A stretch of DNA of 23,227 bases, taken from positions 1-23,227 of IMG/VR virus record IMGVR_UViG_3300027969_000436. One strand, given 5' to 3'. This DNA is from a virus. Each line of letters opens with the position of its first letter. Within the stretch, counting starts at the first letter, position 1. Shown here in pieces: positions 1 to 6,031 of the stretch. The position numbers and the translations under genes are program-made. Under the pieces are notes generated by a model. It did no database searches. It saw only the letters and a program-made list of their open reading frames with translations, and was not told where the DNA came from.

Positions 1-143
1 TACATACTACAGATATTAGAGGTAGAGAACAGTTTCACGTAGCGGATTATAGTGCTCCTACAGAGAATTTTGTAGATATCGATACTACTAGTAGATCAGA
101 GTTTGAAGTATTTCAAGAATTAAGACAAAAATTGAGTTTATGA
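1..143 (+). CDS. APS kinase-like protein, C-terminal end only
   Basis: An open frame runs in from the left edge (codons from position 3) and stops at TGA 141-143, giving the last 46 residues of a protein. The end reads like the C-terminus of adenylylsulfate (APS) kinases: a YSAPTENFVDIDTT stretch corresponds to the family's 'YE.P..P.lv..T' segment and is followed by an amphipathic helix. The P-loop and catalytic residues lie outside the window, so the call rests on this short match and on context: the next genes are a HxGH nucleotidyltransferase and a DUF2061 protein, both often seen beside APS kinases. APS kinase phosphorylates APS to PAPS, the sulfuryl donor for sulfotransferases such as the two encoded downstream. 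Its stop overlaps the next start (ATGA). Another small P-loop kinase remains possible. Confidence 0.45.
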   Translation, partial: HTTDIRGREQFHVADYSAPTENFVDIDTTSRSEFEVFQELRQKLSL

Positions 144-526
144 AAAATATATTAGCAAAAGGCAACAGTAATGGTAAAGGTCATGCAATGTTTATCGGTA
201 GATGGCAACCTTGGCATGATGGACATCGCTGGTTAATAGACCAGGCTTTAAGCGAAGGTAAAAAGGTACTACTATGTATTAGGGATGTAGAGCCTGATGA
301 GAAAAATCCCTGGACTGCACATGAGGTTCTAATGAATCTTGCTACAGTCTTAATAGATCTAGTATCTGAAGGAAAAATAAAGATTATTATTATTCCTGAT
401 ATTGAATCGGTAAATATTGGCAGAGGAATCGGGTATGATGTTATAGAGCACGTACCACCACAAGAGATTCATGATATCTCTGCTACTCAAATTAGAGAGC
501 AAATGAAAAAAGAGGGCAAATTATGA
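140..526 (+). CDS. HxGH-family nucleotidyltransferase (cytidylyltransferase-like)
   Basis: A 128-residue protein of the HxGH nucleotidylyl transferase superfamily. The nucleotide-binding signature GRWQPWHDGH is at residues 20-29, and the second signature ISATQIR, which contacts the triphosphate, is at 113-119. The family transfers NMP from an NTP to a phosphate- or sulfate-like acceptor; NMN adenylyltransferase, PPAT and ATP sulfurylase all belong to this fold. Residues about 45-60 (CIRDVEPDEKNPWTAHEV) resemble phage and marine bacterial homologues that occur next to APS kinase. The substrate cannot be read from sequence; a minimal ATP-sulfurylase-like role feeding APS kinase is attractive but unproven. 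ATG 140 overlaps the upstream stop by four bases. A second Met at 188 begins just before the first motif and could be the true start. The stop overlaps the next gene by four bases, so the genes are probably translationally coupled. Confidence 0.8.
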   Translation: MKNILAKGNSNGKGHAMFIGRWQPWHDGHRWLIDQALSEGKKVLLCIRDVEPDEKNPWTAHEVLMNLATVLIDLVSEGKIKIIIIPDIESVNIGRGIGYDVIEHVPPQEIHDISATQIREQMKKEGKL

Positions 527-1095
527 GTTTTAATTTTGACTATACTGGATACTTTGATGTGTCCGAGATGAAAGCTAAACTAGCTAACGTTGGAGAAGAA
601 ATCTGGTCAGAGCATACTATTAGACAAAGTATCTTTGGTGCACATAAGCATACAGAGACTGTAGAGTTGATTTGGGATATTGATTCTATTTACGAAAACG
701 TAAAAGGAAAGGTACATTCGAACTTTTATAAGTTTGATATCCAGACTCTACTAGACGGATTACAGCCAATATACGAAGCCAAGTACGGTAAAGGAGAGTT
801 TATCCGAGTATTACTAGTTAAGTTAAAGAAGCAATCTAGAATTAAACCGCATATAGATAATACTGACAGTCTAGAGTTTTGTAAAAGGACACATATTGCA
901 TTAATAACGAATCCGGAGGTTATTTTTAGAGTCGGAGGAGAGGAAAAATATATGCAAGAGGGAGAAATCTGGGAGATTAATAATCAGAATATGCATTCAG
1001 TAGAAAATAATAGTGATCTAGATAGGATTCATTTTATTATAGATTTTGCTATAAGAGAACATAAGAATAGCAAAAAAACGAAATCATTGGTATGA
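523..1095 (+). CDS. Aspartyl/asparaginyl beta-hydroxylase-like Fe(II)/2-oxoglutarate dioxygenase
   Basis: A 190-residue protein with the double-stranded beta-helix dioxygenase signature of the AspH family. The iron ligands are H110 and D112 (PHID) and H158 (HSVEN), and R168 (RIHFIID) is the expected 2-oxoglutarate anchor. The intervening THIALIT and GEIWEINN segments are also typical of AspH domains. The family hydroxylates Asp/Asn side chains in proteins, and related enzymes act on small molecules or peptides; the substrate here is unknown. It lies in an overlapping gene string with the nucleotidyltransferase and DUF2061 genes. Its last residues, KTKSLV, belong to the K-[ST]-L-[LIV] C-terminal tail shared with four downstream proteins. 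The first 90 residues have no motif I recognise. Confidence 0.8.
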   Translation: MSFNFDYTGYFDVSEMKAKLANVGEEIWSEHTIRQSIFGAHKHTETVELIWDIDSIYENVKGKVHSNFYKFDIQTLLDGLQPIYEAKYGKGEFIRVLLVKLKKQSRIKPHIDNTDSLEFCKRTHIALITNPEVIFRVGGEEKYMQEGEIWEINNQNMHSVENNSDLDRIHFIIDFAIREHKNSKKTKSLV

Positions 1096-1301
1096 TAGTA
1101 GAGAAAAAACGACATATAGCTAAGACAGTCAGCTATAGAATTGTAAGCACCTTAATAGGATTTTTAATTATGTGGCTGATAAGCGGTTCAATTAAGGTAG
1201 GAGCTGCATTCGGAATAGCAGAGTTAGTGTATAAACCGATTCAGTACTATATTCATGAAAGAATATGGTATAAATGGATTAAATACGGACTCAGGAAGTA
1301 A
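1092..1301 (+). CDS. DUF2061 small membrane protein
   Basis: A 69-residue protein matching the DUF2061 pattern: a basic start (KKRHIAKTVSYR), a hydrophobic segment at about residues 15-31, a second weaker hydrophobic stretch at about 36-48 (GAAFGIAELVYKP), and an aromatic-rich end (YYIHERIWYKWIKYG). It is probably an inner-membrane protein with one or two spans. DUF2061 has no established activity but is frequently encoded next to or fused with sulfate-activation genes, which fits the probable APS kinase upstream. ATG 1092 overlaps the preceding stop by four bases. It does not carry the shared C-terminal tail of its neighbours, ending in YGLRK. It closes the first overlapping gene string; a TATTTAT-type candidate promoter follows. 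Confidence 0.75.
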   Translation: MIVEKKRHIAKTVSYRIVSTLIGFLIMWLISGSIKVGAAFGIAELVYKPIQYYIHERIWYKWIKYGLRK

Positions 1302-1311
1302 AATTACAAAC

Positions 1312-1326
1312 TATTTATGTATAAAG
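1312..1326 (+). promoter_or_regulatory. Candidate late promoter, TATTTAT type
   Basis: TATTTATGTATAAAG begins 25 bases before the ATG at 1337. It contains a dyad (TTTAT-GT-ATAAA), so it could be read on either strand. The same TATTTAT core lies 24-33 bases before the ATGs at 5794, 6340, 9036 and 9619. Promoter function is inferred from recurrence and position, not from a known sigma consensus. Confidence 0.45.
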
Positions 1327-1336
1327 AGATAAGCTA

Positions 1337-2854
1337 ATGAGAACATTATTAATAGGTTCGGACTTTATGTACGACAGAGACGGTAATTTAAAGCCAATTG
1401 AAATCAATACATCTGTTGGTTGGCACTATAATAAACTAGAGAGTAATGAAGAAGCTTTAGATTTGAGCGGGCTTACGGCTTTCATTTCAGAACGTAGTTT
1501 CAACAAGATCGTATATATCGGCAACATTAGTCATTTGAATACTACACTGAAAACCTTTACTGCAGGATTATCTTTAGAATACGAATACTTTAAAGTAACA
1601 GAAGGAAGTCTTACTGTACCGTTTGTAGAAGATACCGAAACTACCCTTATTATAAGAAGTGCCTACGACACTACAGCTATTGTAGACAGTACGTACTGTC
1701 GAGATAAAGTAGAGTTTCTTAAGCTAATAAAAGACCAGACTTTTGGATTTCAATTTGCATATTTAGATAGCGATAGCAATCTTACTAACTATATTACGAG
1801 TATAGCAGATAATGGACAACACCCTAATTTTATTTTAAAAGCTAGATATCCAAACTACGATAAAAGCCAGTACCCTAAATTATTTAAAGTTACTAATCAA
1901 CAAGAATTGGATGTAGTCTTAAGTACTTTAACAGAGGACTATTTCTTAATGGAATTCTTATTCAATCCCTCTACTTTACTAGGAGATCATCTTCAGTTAA
2001 AAAGAGGTTTATCTTTACTATACCCTCCTACTTTAGAATCTATACCTCTAGGAGGCTATACAACATTCTGTACAGACGTTGTAACAGGAGAAAAGCAATA
2101 CGATACCGAGACTTTCGAGTTAATATCTTCTAAGAATGCTTACATAACTGCCGACTTCACCCATAAACTTCCTAAATTAGAACAAACCGACTTAGTAGTT
2201 ATGGCAGACGGAACTACAAAATCAGCAGCAGACTTACAAGTTGGAGATCTTATTAAGACTATTGATATTCCAAATCCGTTTAATGTAGGTAACTACGACG
2301 AAACTGCAAATTATAAAATTACAGTCGATGAGTTAGAAGCCGGAACTACGTATTCGACTAACAAGATACTAAAAAAAGCTACAATTAATACTTGGTGCCC
2401 TATAACAAAGTTGAACTTTACTGACGCAACAGATTGGCTTGACACAGAAGGTTCAAAGTACTTAGCTGTAAAGAATAATGAAGTTAGGTTTTTATCTATT
2501 AGACCGAACTCTCCGGAAGAGAATACTTTAGCAATAGGGGATACAGTCTTATTACTAGATGCTTCAAACTTAGAGACTCCTACGTTTGTAGAAAAAGTAG
2601 TTGCAAGTATAGAAACAATATCTCAGTTCTTTGGCGGGTACATTATTGAAGTAGAAAGAGAGCATTTATTCTTAACTAGAGCTTCGGCAGAAGACAATAC
2701 TTCTTTTGTAGCTATTGAACACAACGCTGCACCTTGTTATGAAGGATACTATAGCGGATGTAATTACAGTGTATACTGTAGTAAGAGTACCCCGCTTTGC
2801 TGTGGTTCAACTTACACCTGCAGATCAGGCTGCAACAACTGCCCTCAACCTTAA
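1337..2854 (+). CDS. Multidomain protein: ATP-grasp-like segments, Hint-like domain, Cys-rich tail
   Basis: A 505-residue protein of unknown role. Residues 8-27 (GSDFMYDRDGNLKPIEINTS) resemble the metal-binding 'D...EIN' loop near the C-terminus of ATP-grasp enzymes, but here it sits at the N-terminus. Residues about 165-210 (FILKARYP, then a 'vtnqqEL..vl' helix and FLMEFL) resemble the ATP-grasp nucleotide-binding subdomain, so a permuted or degenerate ATP-grasp fold is possible. Residues about 286-463 look like a Hint (hedgehog/intein) domain: VVMADGTTK at 287-295, DLQVGD at 299-304, IIEVEREHLFLT at 436-447 and a terminal HN at 462-463. The usual N-terminal Cys/Ser nucleophile is not visible, so self-splicing is unlikely. 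The last 39 residues hold eight Cys (467, 475, 481, 488, 489, 495, 499, 502), suggesting disulfides or metal binding. A candidate promoter precedes it. It could be a virion or secreted protein. The fold assignments are pattern recognition only. Confidence 0.65.
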   Translation: MRTLLIGSDFMYDRDGNLKPIEINTSVGWHYNKLESNEEALDLSGLTAFISERSFNKIVYIGNISHLNTTLKTFTAGLSLEYEYFKVTEGSLTVPFVEDTETTLIIRSAYDTTAIVDSTYCRDKVEFLKLIKDQTFGFQFAYLDSDSNLTNYITSIADNGQHPNFILKARYPNYDKSQYPKLFKVTNQQELDVVLSTLTEDYFLMEFLFNPSTLLGDHLQLKRGLSLLYPPTLESIPLGGYTTFCTDVVTGEKQYDTETFELISSKNAYITADFTHKLPKLEQTDLVVMADGTTKSAADLQVGDLIKTIDIPNPFNVGNYDETANYKITVDELEAGTTYSTNKILKKATINTWCPITKLNFTDATDWLDTEGSKYLAVKNNEVRFLSIRPNSPEENTLAIGDTVLLLDASNLETPTFVEKVVASIETISQFFGGYIIEVEREHLFLTRASAEDNTSFVAIEHNAAPCYEGYYSGCNYSVYCSKSTPLCCGSTYTCRSGCNNCPQP

Positions 2855-2876
2855 CCTATATATAAAAAATTATAAA

Positions 2877-2954
2877 ATGACAAATACAGAAAAAGGATCT
2901 ATAAATCAAGTAATGACAGTAATCGGGAGTCTTATAATTACTGCTAATTCTTAA
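2877..2954 (+). CDS. Possible 25-residue small protein
   Basis: A short frame begins at ATG 2877 directly after an A-rich leader (TAAAAAATTATAAA), the leader style of real genes in this window. It encodes MTNTEKGSINQVMTVIGSLI followed by ITANS, with a short hydrophobic stretch in the second half. The frame is open further upstream to 2715, but that part overlaps the Cys-rich end of the preceding gene in another frame and is most likely spurious. The space between 2854 and 2972 is otherwise empty. No homologue is recognised and the protein may not exist. Confidence 0.3.
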   Translation: MTNTEKGSINQVMTVIGSLIITANS

Positions 2955-2971
2955 ATGGATCAGTAAACGTT

Positions 2972-3250
2972 ATGTTCGATAAAATAAAAGAAATAGCACA
3001 GTCGTGGATAATTGCATCTAATCCAACTGTTAGACAAAAAGAACTAGCTCAACAAAGGTATAATATCTGTGTAGGGTGTAAGTACTATGGAGAGGCTAGA
3101 CCTATTACAGGAGAAGAGTATTGTATAGATTGTTTATGTCCTTTAGATAAAAAAGTATTTTCTCCAAAAATCGATGCATGTCCTAGGCATTTTTGGTTAC
3201 AAATAGAAGAAGAGTATTTTAAAGAAAAGAATACTAAGACACTTCTATAA
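2972..3250 (+). CDS. Small zinc-ribbon-like protein with shared C-terminal tail
   Basis: A 92-residue protein with cysteines spaced as metal ligands: C33-x2-C36, then C51-x2-C54-x-C56-P, and C70-P followed by H73. This is a small zinc-ribbon or treble-clef pattern of a kind common in marine phage genomes without assigned function. The N-terminal 30 residues are predicted helical (FDKIKEIAQSW, RQKELAQQRYNIC). It may bind nucleic acid or a protein partner; nothing here decides which. It is followed after eight bases by the first sulfotransferase-like gene. Its last residues, NTKTLL, are the clearest example of the K-[ST]-L-[LIV] tail shared with four other proteins in the block, which suggests it works with those enzymes. 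Confidence 0.7.
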   Translation: MFDKIKEIAQSWIIASNPTVRQKELAQQRYNICVGCKYYGEARPITGEEYCIDCLCPLDKKVFSPKIDACPRHFWLQIEEEYFKEKNTKTLL

Positions 3251-3258
3251 AAAAAGTT

Positions 3259-3861
3259 ATGAGATTATTAATGCTATATACGCCACGTTGCGGCTCTACC
3301 TCTATCTTAAAGTACTTTGAAAAAATAAATCCAGAGTATACTATAATTAGTCAACCCTGGTCTCCTTTAGTCGCTGAATTAGAAGCAAAGAATAAAGTAG
3401 AGTACACTCAAATCGTATCTAGCAAGAACGTATTTGTAAAATCAGCTATCGGATTGTTTTTTTATAAGCAAATTCCCTACGAAGCTGTTAAACAGGACTT
3501 TGACAAAATTCTTGTATTGTCGAGAAGGAATCACAAAGAACAAACTGAAAGCCTAGCATATGCTGCTAAGCACAATTCTTTCCTGGAACCCACTAGATAT
3601 CTTATTGATGAAAAGTTAGACTTTTTCATGGATGAAATGGATAAGGTACTGTTAGATGAGAAGAGCAGAATCCAAGAACTAGAAGAGCATCTAAATGCTA
3701 AGGTTTTCTACTACGAAGACTTATACTATAATAGCTTCGACAACTTATTTAAGTATTTGGAGATAGAACATGTTGAAGAATACTTTAAGATGTTTTTAGA
3801 TATTAAAAATAGATATAGGTTAGATAGTGCCTCTACAAAAAATATAAAATCTTTAATATAA
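3259..3861 (+). CDS. Sulfotransferase-like protein 1
   Basis: A 200-residue protein with the PAPS-dependent sulfotransferase layout. The N-terminal beta strand and 5'-phosphosulfate loop are at residues 3-14 (LLMLYTPRCGST). The 3'-phosphate-binding strand and helix are at about 84-102, with R89 and S98 in RRNHKEQTES. A later YYEDLYYNSFDNLFKYL segment (151-167) is shared with the second sulfotransferase-like gene at 4421. The family moves a sulfuryl group from PAPS to a hydroxyl or amine of a sugar, protein or small molecule; the acceptor is unknown. At about 200 residues it is shorter than typical enzymes (about 250-300) but keeps both cofactor motifs. The probable APS kinase at the window start would supply PAPS. 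It ends in NIKSLI, a variant of the shared C-terminal tail. It may be a soluble cytoplasmic enzyme, since no signal peptide is evident. Confidence 0.75.
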   Translation: MRLLMLYTPRCGSTSILKYFEKINPEYTIISQPWSPLVAELEAKNKVEYTQIVSSKNVFVKSAIGLFFYKQIPYEAVKQDFDKILVLSRRNHKEQTESLAYAAKHNSFLEPTRYLIDEKLDFFMDEMDKVLLDEKSRIQELEEHLNAKVFYYEDLYYNSFDNLFKYLEIEHVEEYFKMFLDIKNRYRLDSASTKNIKSLI

Positions 3862-3869
3862 AATTTAGA

Positions 3870-4424
3870 ATGCAATTTATAAAAACATTTAAAGATTTTT
3901 TAAATAAAAATGAGTGTGAAGTTATCATTAATGAAAATTCTAAAAAAGAATTAGAAAATGGAAATATAGGAAGTAATCTCAGCTTACAAGAACTTAAAAA
4001 AATAAGAGACGCAAAAATAGTTAGAATTGAAAATGAAATTTTGCAATCAAAGTTAGAAGCTTTACTAAAAGAAGAAATTAAATTAAAAGGGTATGAACTA
4101 GGTCCTATTAATAAATTTCAATTTATAAAATATGATATTGGAGGACACTATGATTGGCATAGTGATTCTGGAGATGGTGAGATATTTAGAGATAGATTTT
4201 ACACAGCTGTAATACAATTAAATAATGATTATGAAGGCGGAGATTTATTATATAAAGAATCAAATATGTTAGAATATACTTTTGAAAAGGGTATTGGAAA
4301 TTTATTTATTTTTAATTCAAATTTACTACACAAAGTAACACCAATAACAAACGGTAGTAGGTTTTCATTAGTAACCTGGATTACTTTAAAACGAAATAAT
4401 TCAGATAAAAAAACTTTACTGTGA
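3870..4424 (+). CDS. Prolyl-4-hydroxylase-like 2-oxoglutarate/Fe(II) oxygenase
   Basis: A 184-residue dioxygenase of the P4H/PKHD type. The iron-binding HxD is H97-S-D99 (YDWHSDSG), the distal ligand is H154 (LLHKVTPI) and the 2-oxoglutarate anchor is R164 (GSRFSLVTWI). The GGDLLY turn at 123-128 is also family-typical. It differs from the AspH-like enzyme upstream in motif spacing and surrounding sequence, so the block holds two unrelated dioxygenase types. The substrate is not deducible. The gene is markedly more AT-rich than its neighbours: by hand count about 15 G/C in the 90 bases at 3871-3960, against about 19 of 60 at 3601-3660. This suggests recent acquisition. It nevertheless ends in DKKTLL, the tail shared with flanking genes. 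It sits between the two sulfotransferase paralogues, and its stop overlaps the next start (GTGA). Confidence 0.85.
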   Translation: MQFIKTFKDFLNKNECEVIINENSKKELENGNIGSNLSLQELKKIRDAKIVRIENEILQSKLEALLKEEIKLKGYELGPINKFQFIKYDIGGHYDWHSDSGDGEIFRDRFYTAVIQLNNDYEGGDLLYKESNMLEYTFEKGIGNLFIFNSNLLHKVTPITNGSRFSLVTWITLKRNNSDKKTLL

Positions 4425-4981
4425 TTATAACAATTTTAGCAGAGCCTAGATCTGGTTCGACTAATTTAGCAAATTGGTTTTGTTCTAAGCAAGACTTTAC
4501 TGTCCTGTTTGAACCAATGACAAATTCAAAGATGAAATGGTTCAAAGGCAGTACGCCGCCTTCTGAGTGGAAATACTCTACAGAACACTTACTTGTAAAA
4601 GAGATCTTAGGTAATGGATTGCATTTTAATGAGTTAATTTCAATCTCTGATAAAGTAATACTATTGTACAGAGAGAATGAAAGAGAGCAGTTAGATTCAT
4701 GGATAAATGCTACTATTGAAAATAATTGGGGAGATCAATGGGTGTACAGTAGTTTAAAAAATGAAAAAGAAGAGAAATCTTTTAAAGAAGTAAAAAGAGT
4801 TTTTAAAGAACATTATTTAGCTAAGGATTATTTTAGAGTATCTTACGAAGAACTATACTACGGTAGCGGTTTTAAAAGAGTATTAGAGTATTTAAGTATT
4901 GAAGGCCTAGAAAACATAGGATTTCCCTACGGAAAAAAGTACAGAATCAACTTAGAAACTAATATTAAAACTCTACTATGA
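4421..4981 (+). CDS. Sulfotransferase-like protein 2 (GTG start)
   Basis: A 186-residue paralogue of the protein at 3259. The 5'-phosphosulfate loop is at residues 9-14 (PRSGST). The 3'-phosphate motif is at 84-93 (RENEREQLDS), aligning with RRNHKEQTES of the first copy as R-x-N-x-x-E-Q-x-x-S. A VSYEELYYGSGFKRVLEYL segment matches the corresponding part of the first copy. The start is GTG 4421, overlapping the upstream stop as GTGA; no ATG is available before the phosphosulfate loop in this frame. It probably uses PAPS to sulfate an unknown acceptor. The two copies are diverged enough to suggest separate acceptors or a heterodimer rather than a recent duplication. It ends in NIKTLL, the shared tail, and overlaps the SGNH hydrolase gene by four bases (ATGA). 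Confidence 0.75.
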   Translation: MIITILAEPRSGSTNLANWFCSKQDFTVLFEPMTNSKMKWFKGSTPPSEWKYSTEHLLVKEILGNGLHFNELISISDKVILLYRENEREQLDSWINATIENNWGDQWVYSSLKNEKEEKSFKEVKRVFKEHYLAKDYFRVSYEELYYGSGFKRVLEYLSIEGLENIGFPYGKKYRINLETNIKTLL

Positions 4982-5730
4982 TAAAATATTGGACACCAGA
5001 TACGTTTGAAGTATCTTCCTATAAGTGGAAGTTAGAAGCAAGAAAAAGTAAAGTGTATAAGACATCAGGATCTGATAACTCAGGAGAAAACACTTACACT
5101 TATAACTCTTTAGGATTTAGAGGAGATGAACCTACTAGAGAAGGATTTAAGGTAATGTCTTTAGGCTGTTCACATACAGAAGGAGTAGGAGTAGATGATA
5201 ATAAAACCTGGTCACATCAACTCTGTAAACTAATACCTAACGCAGTAGATTTAAACTTCGGATTCGGAGGTAGAAGTAGCGATTACGTTTCAAGATGTTT
5301 ATTAACATATTACGACTTAATTAAACCAGACTTGGTTTTAATAATGTATCCAAACCAAGATAGAAGAGACTACTATACTAATGAAGGAGGAGTTGAACCT
5401 TTTGCATGGAATCCTTGGGGGTACTTTAAAGAAGACCCCGCAGGAAGAGAGACATACCATCATTTATCTAATATTACTAATAAAGAAGATGGAACTGTTA
5501 ACTGGTATAAGAACCACTTATTGATTAAATATTTTTTACAGACTAAAAATACTCCGTTTGTATGGAATGGAGCCCATGTATATAAAGCTATAGAAGAACC
5601 TAATCGATTTGACGATGATTATAGGAATTATAGAGACTATGGATCAGATGGTGCACATCCTGGCCCTGAACACAACAGAATCTATGCAAATAACCTATAT
5701 AATTTCTTAAAAGAAAATAAAATACTGTAA
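4978..5730 (+). CDS. SGNH/GDSL-family hydrolase
   Basis: A 250-residue protein with the SGNH hydrolase blocks in order: the nucleophile motif LGCSHTEG with S65, the block II glycines in FGFGGRSSDY (94-103), the block III Asn in MYPNQDRR (N126), and the catalytic Asp/His pair in DGAHPG (D224, H227). The NSLGFRGDEP segment (43-52) just before the nucleophile is common in this family. SGNH enzymes remove acyl groups from carbohydrates, lipids or peptides; a phage enzyme could deacetylate host surface glycan or edit a modified product of the block. It begins by ATGA overlap with the sulfotransferase gene, so it belongs to the same transcription unit. It ends in ENKIL, which only partly resembles the neighbours' C-terminal tail. 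No signal peptide is visible. Confidence 0.85.
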   Translation: MIKYWTPDTFEVSSYKWKLEARKSKVYKTSGSDNSGENTYTYNSLGFRGDEPTREGFKVMSLGCSHTEGVGVDDNKTWSHQLCKLIPNAVDLNFGFGGRSSDYVSRCLLTYYDLIKPDLVLIMYPNQDRRDYYTNEGGVEPFAWNPWGYFKEDPAGRETYHHLSNITNKEDGTVNWYKNHLLIKYFLQTKNTPFVWNGAHVYKAIEEPNRFDDDYRNYRDYGSDGAHPGPEHNRIYANNLYNFLKENKIL

Positions 5731-5758
5731 GAAGTTAGTTAATTCTTTAAAATAGTTA

Positions 5759-5773
5759 TATATTTATATAATA
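5759..5773 (+). promoter_or_regulatory. Candidate late promoter, TATTTAT type
   Basis: TATATTTATATAATA lies in the 63-base gap after the SGNH gene. The TATTTATATA core starts at 5761, 33 bases before ATG 5794. The gap contains no other gene. The site would start the unit that carries the two small proteins and possibly contribute to sheath transcription. Confidence 0.5.
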
Positions 5774-5793
5774 CAACACCAAAATTTAATTAT

Positions 5794-6030
5794 ATGTTAT
5801 TCGGAATCATTATTGTAGTAGTAGCAGTAGCTGTTGCTTACTTACTAAACAAGTCTAAGATCTCTAAAGCTATTGAAAACGCAAAGGAAGCGATTACTCC
5901 AGCAGTTGAAGAAGTAGTAGAAGTAGTAGAAAAGGTAGAAAAGGTAGCTCCTAAGAATGAAGTAGCGAAAAAAGCTTCAAAAGCAGCTAAAGACGCTAAA
6001 GCAATAGTTAAACAAGCAAAAAAGAAGTAA
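5794..6030 (+). CDS. Small membrane-anchored Lys/Ala/Glu-rich protein
   Basis: A 78-residue protein with two parts. Residues 2-18 are a hydrophobic segment (LFGIIIVVVAVAVAYLL), a likely N-terminal membrane anchor or uncleaved signal. The rest is a charged, low-complexity helix: a Glu/Val part (EEVVEVVEKVEKV) followed by a Lys/Ala part ending in QAKKK. The second part resembles histone-H1-like basic tails, but the resemblance may be only compositional. No family is recognised. It follows a candidate late promoter and is one base from the next gene, so it is probably made late with the tail genes. Possible roles are a membrane-associated assembly or lysis accessory, or a virion DNA-associated peptide. 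Nothing in the sequence decides between these. Confidence 0.65.
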   Translation: MLFGIIIVVVAVAVAYLLNKSKISKAIENAKEAITPAVEEVVEVVEKVEKVAPKNEVAKKASKAAKDAKAIVKQAKKK

Positions 6031-6031
6031 A

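Noticed and set aside
2192-2737. Active intein in the 505-residue protein
   Set aside because: No N-terminal nucleophile is visible and HN is followed by Ala-Ala-Pro, so standard splicing is not expected; kept only as a Hint-like domain.
2715-2954. A 79-codon frame overlapping the end of the 505-residue gene
   Set aside because: Its first 54 codons lie over the Cys-rich coding end of that gene in another frame; only the part from 2877 has a plausible start context.
1086-4981. The repeated gene ends as a DNA repeat or recombination site
   Set aside because: The tail codons and flanking bases differ between genes; only the amino acids agree.
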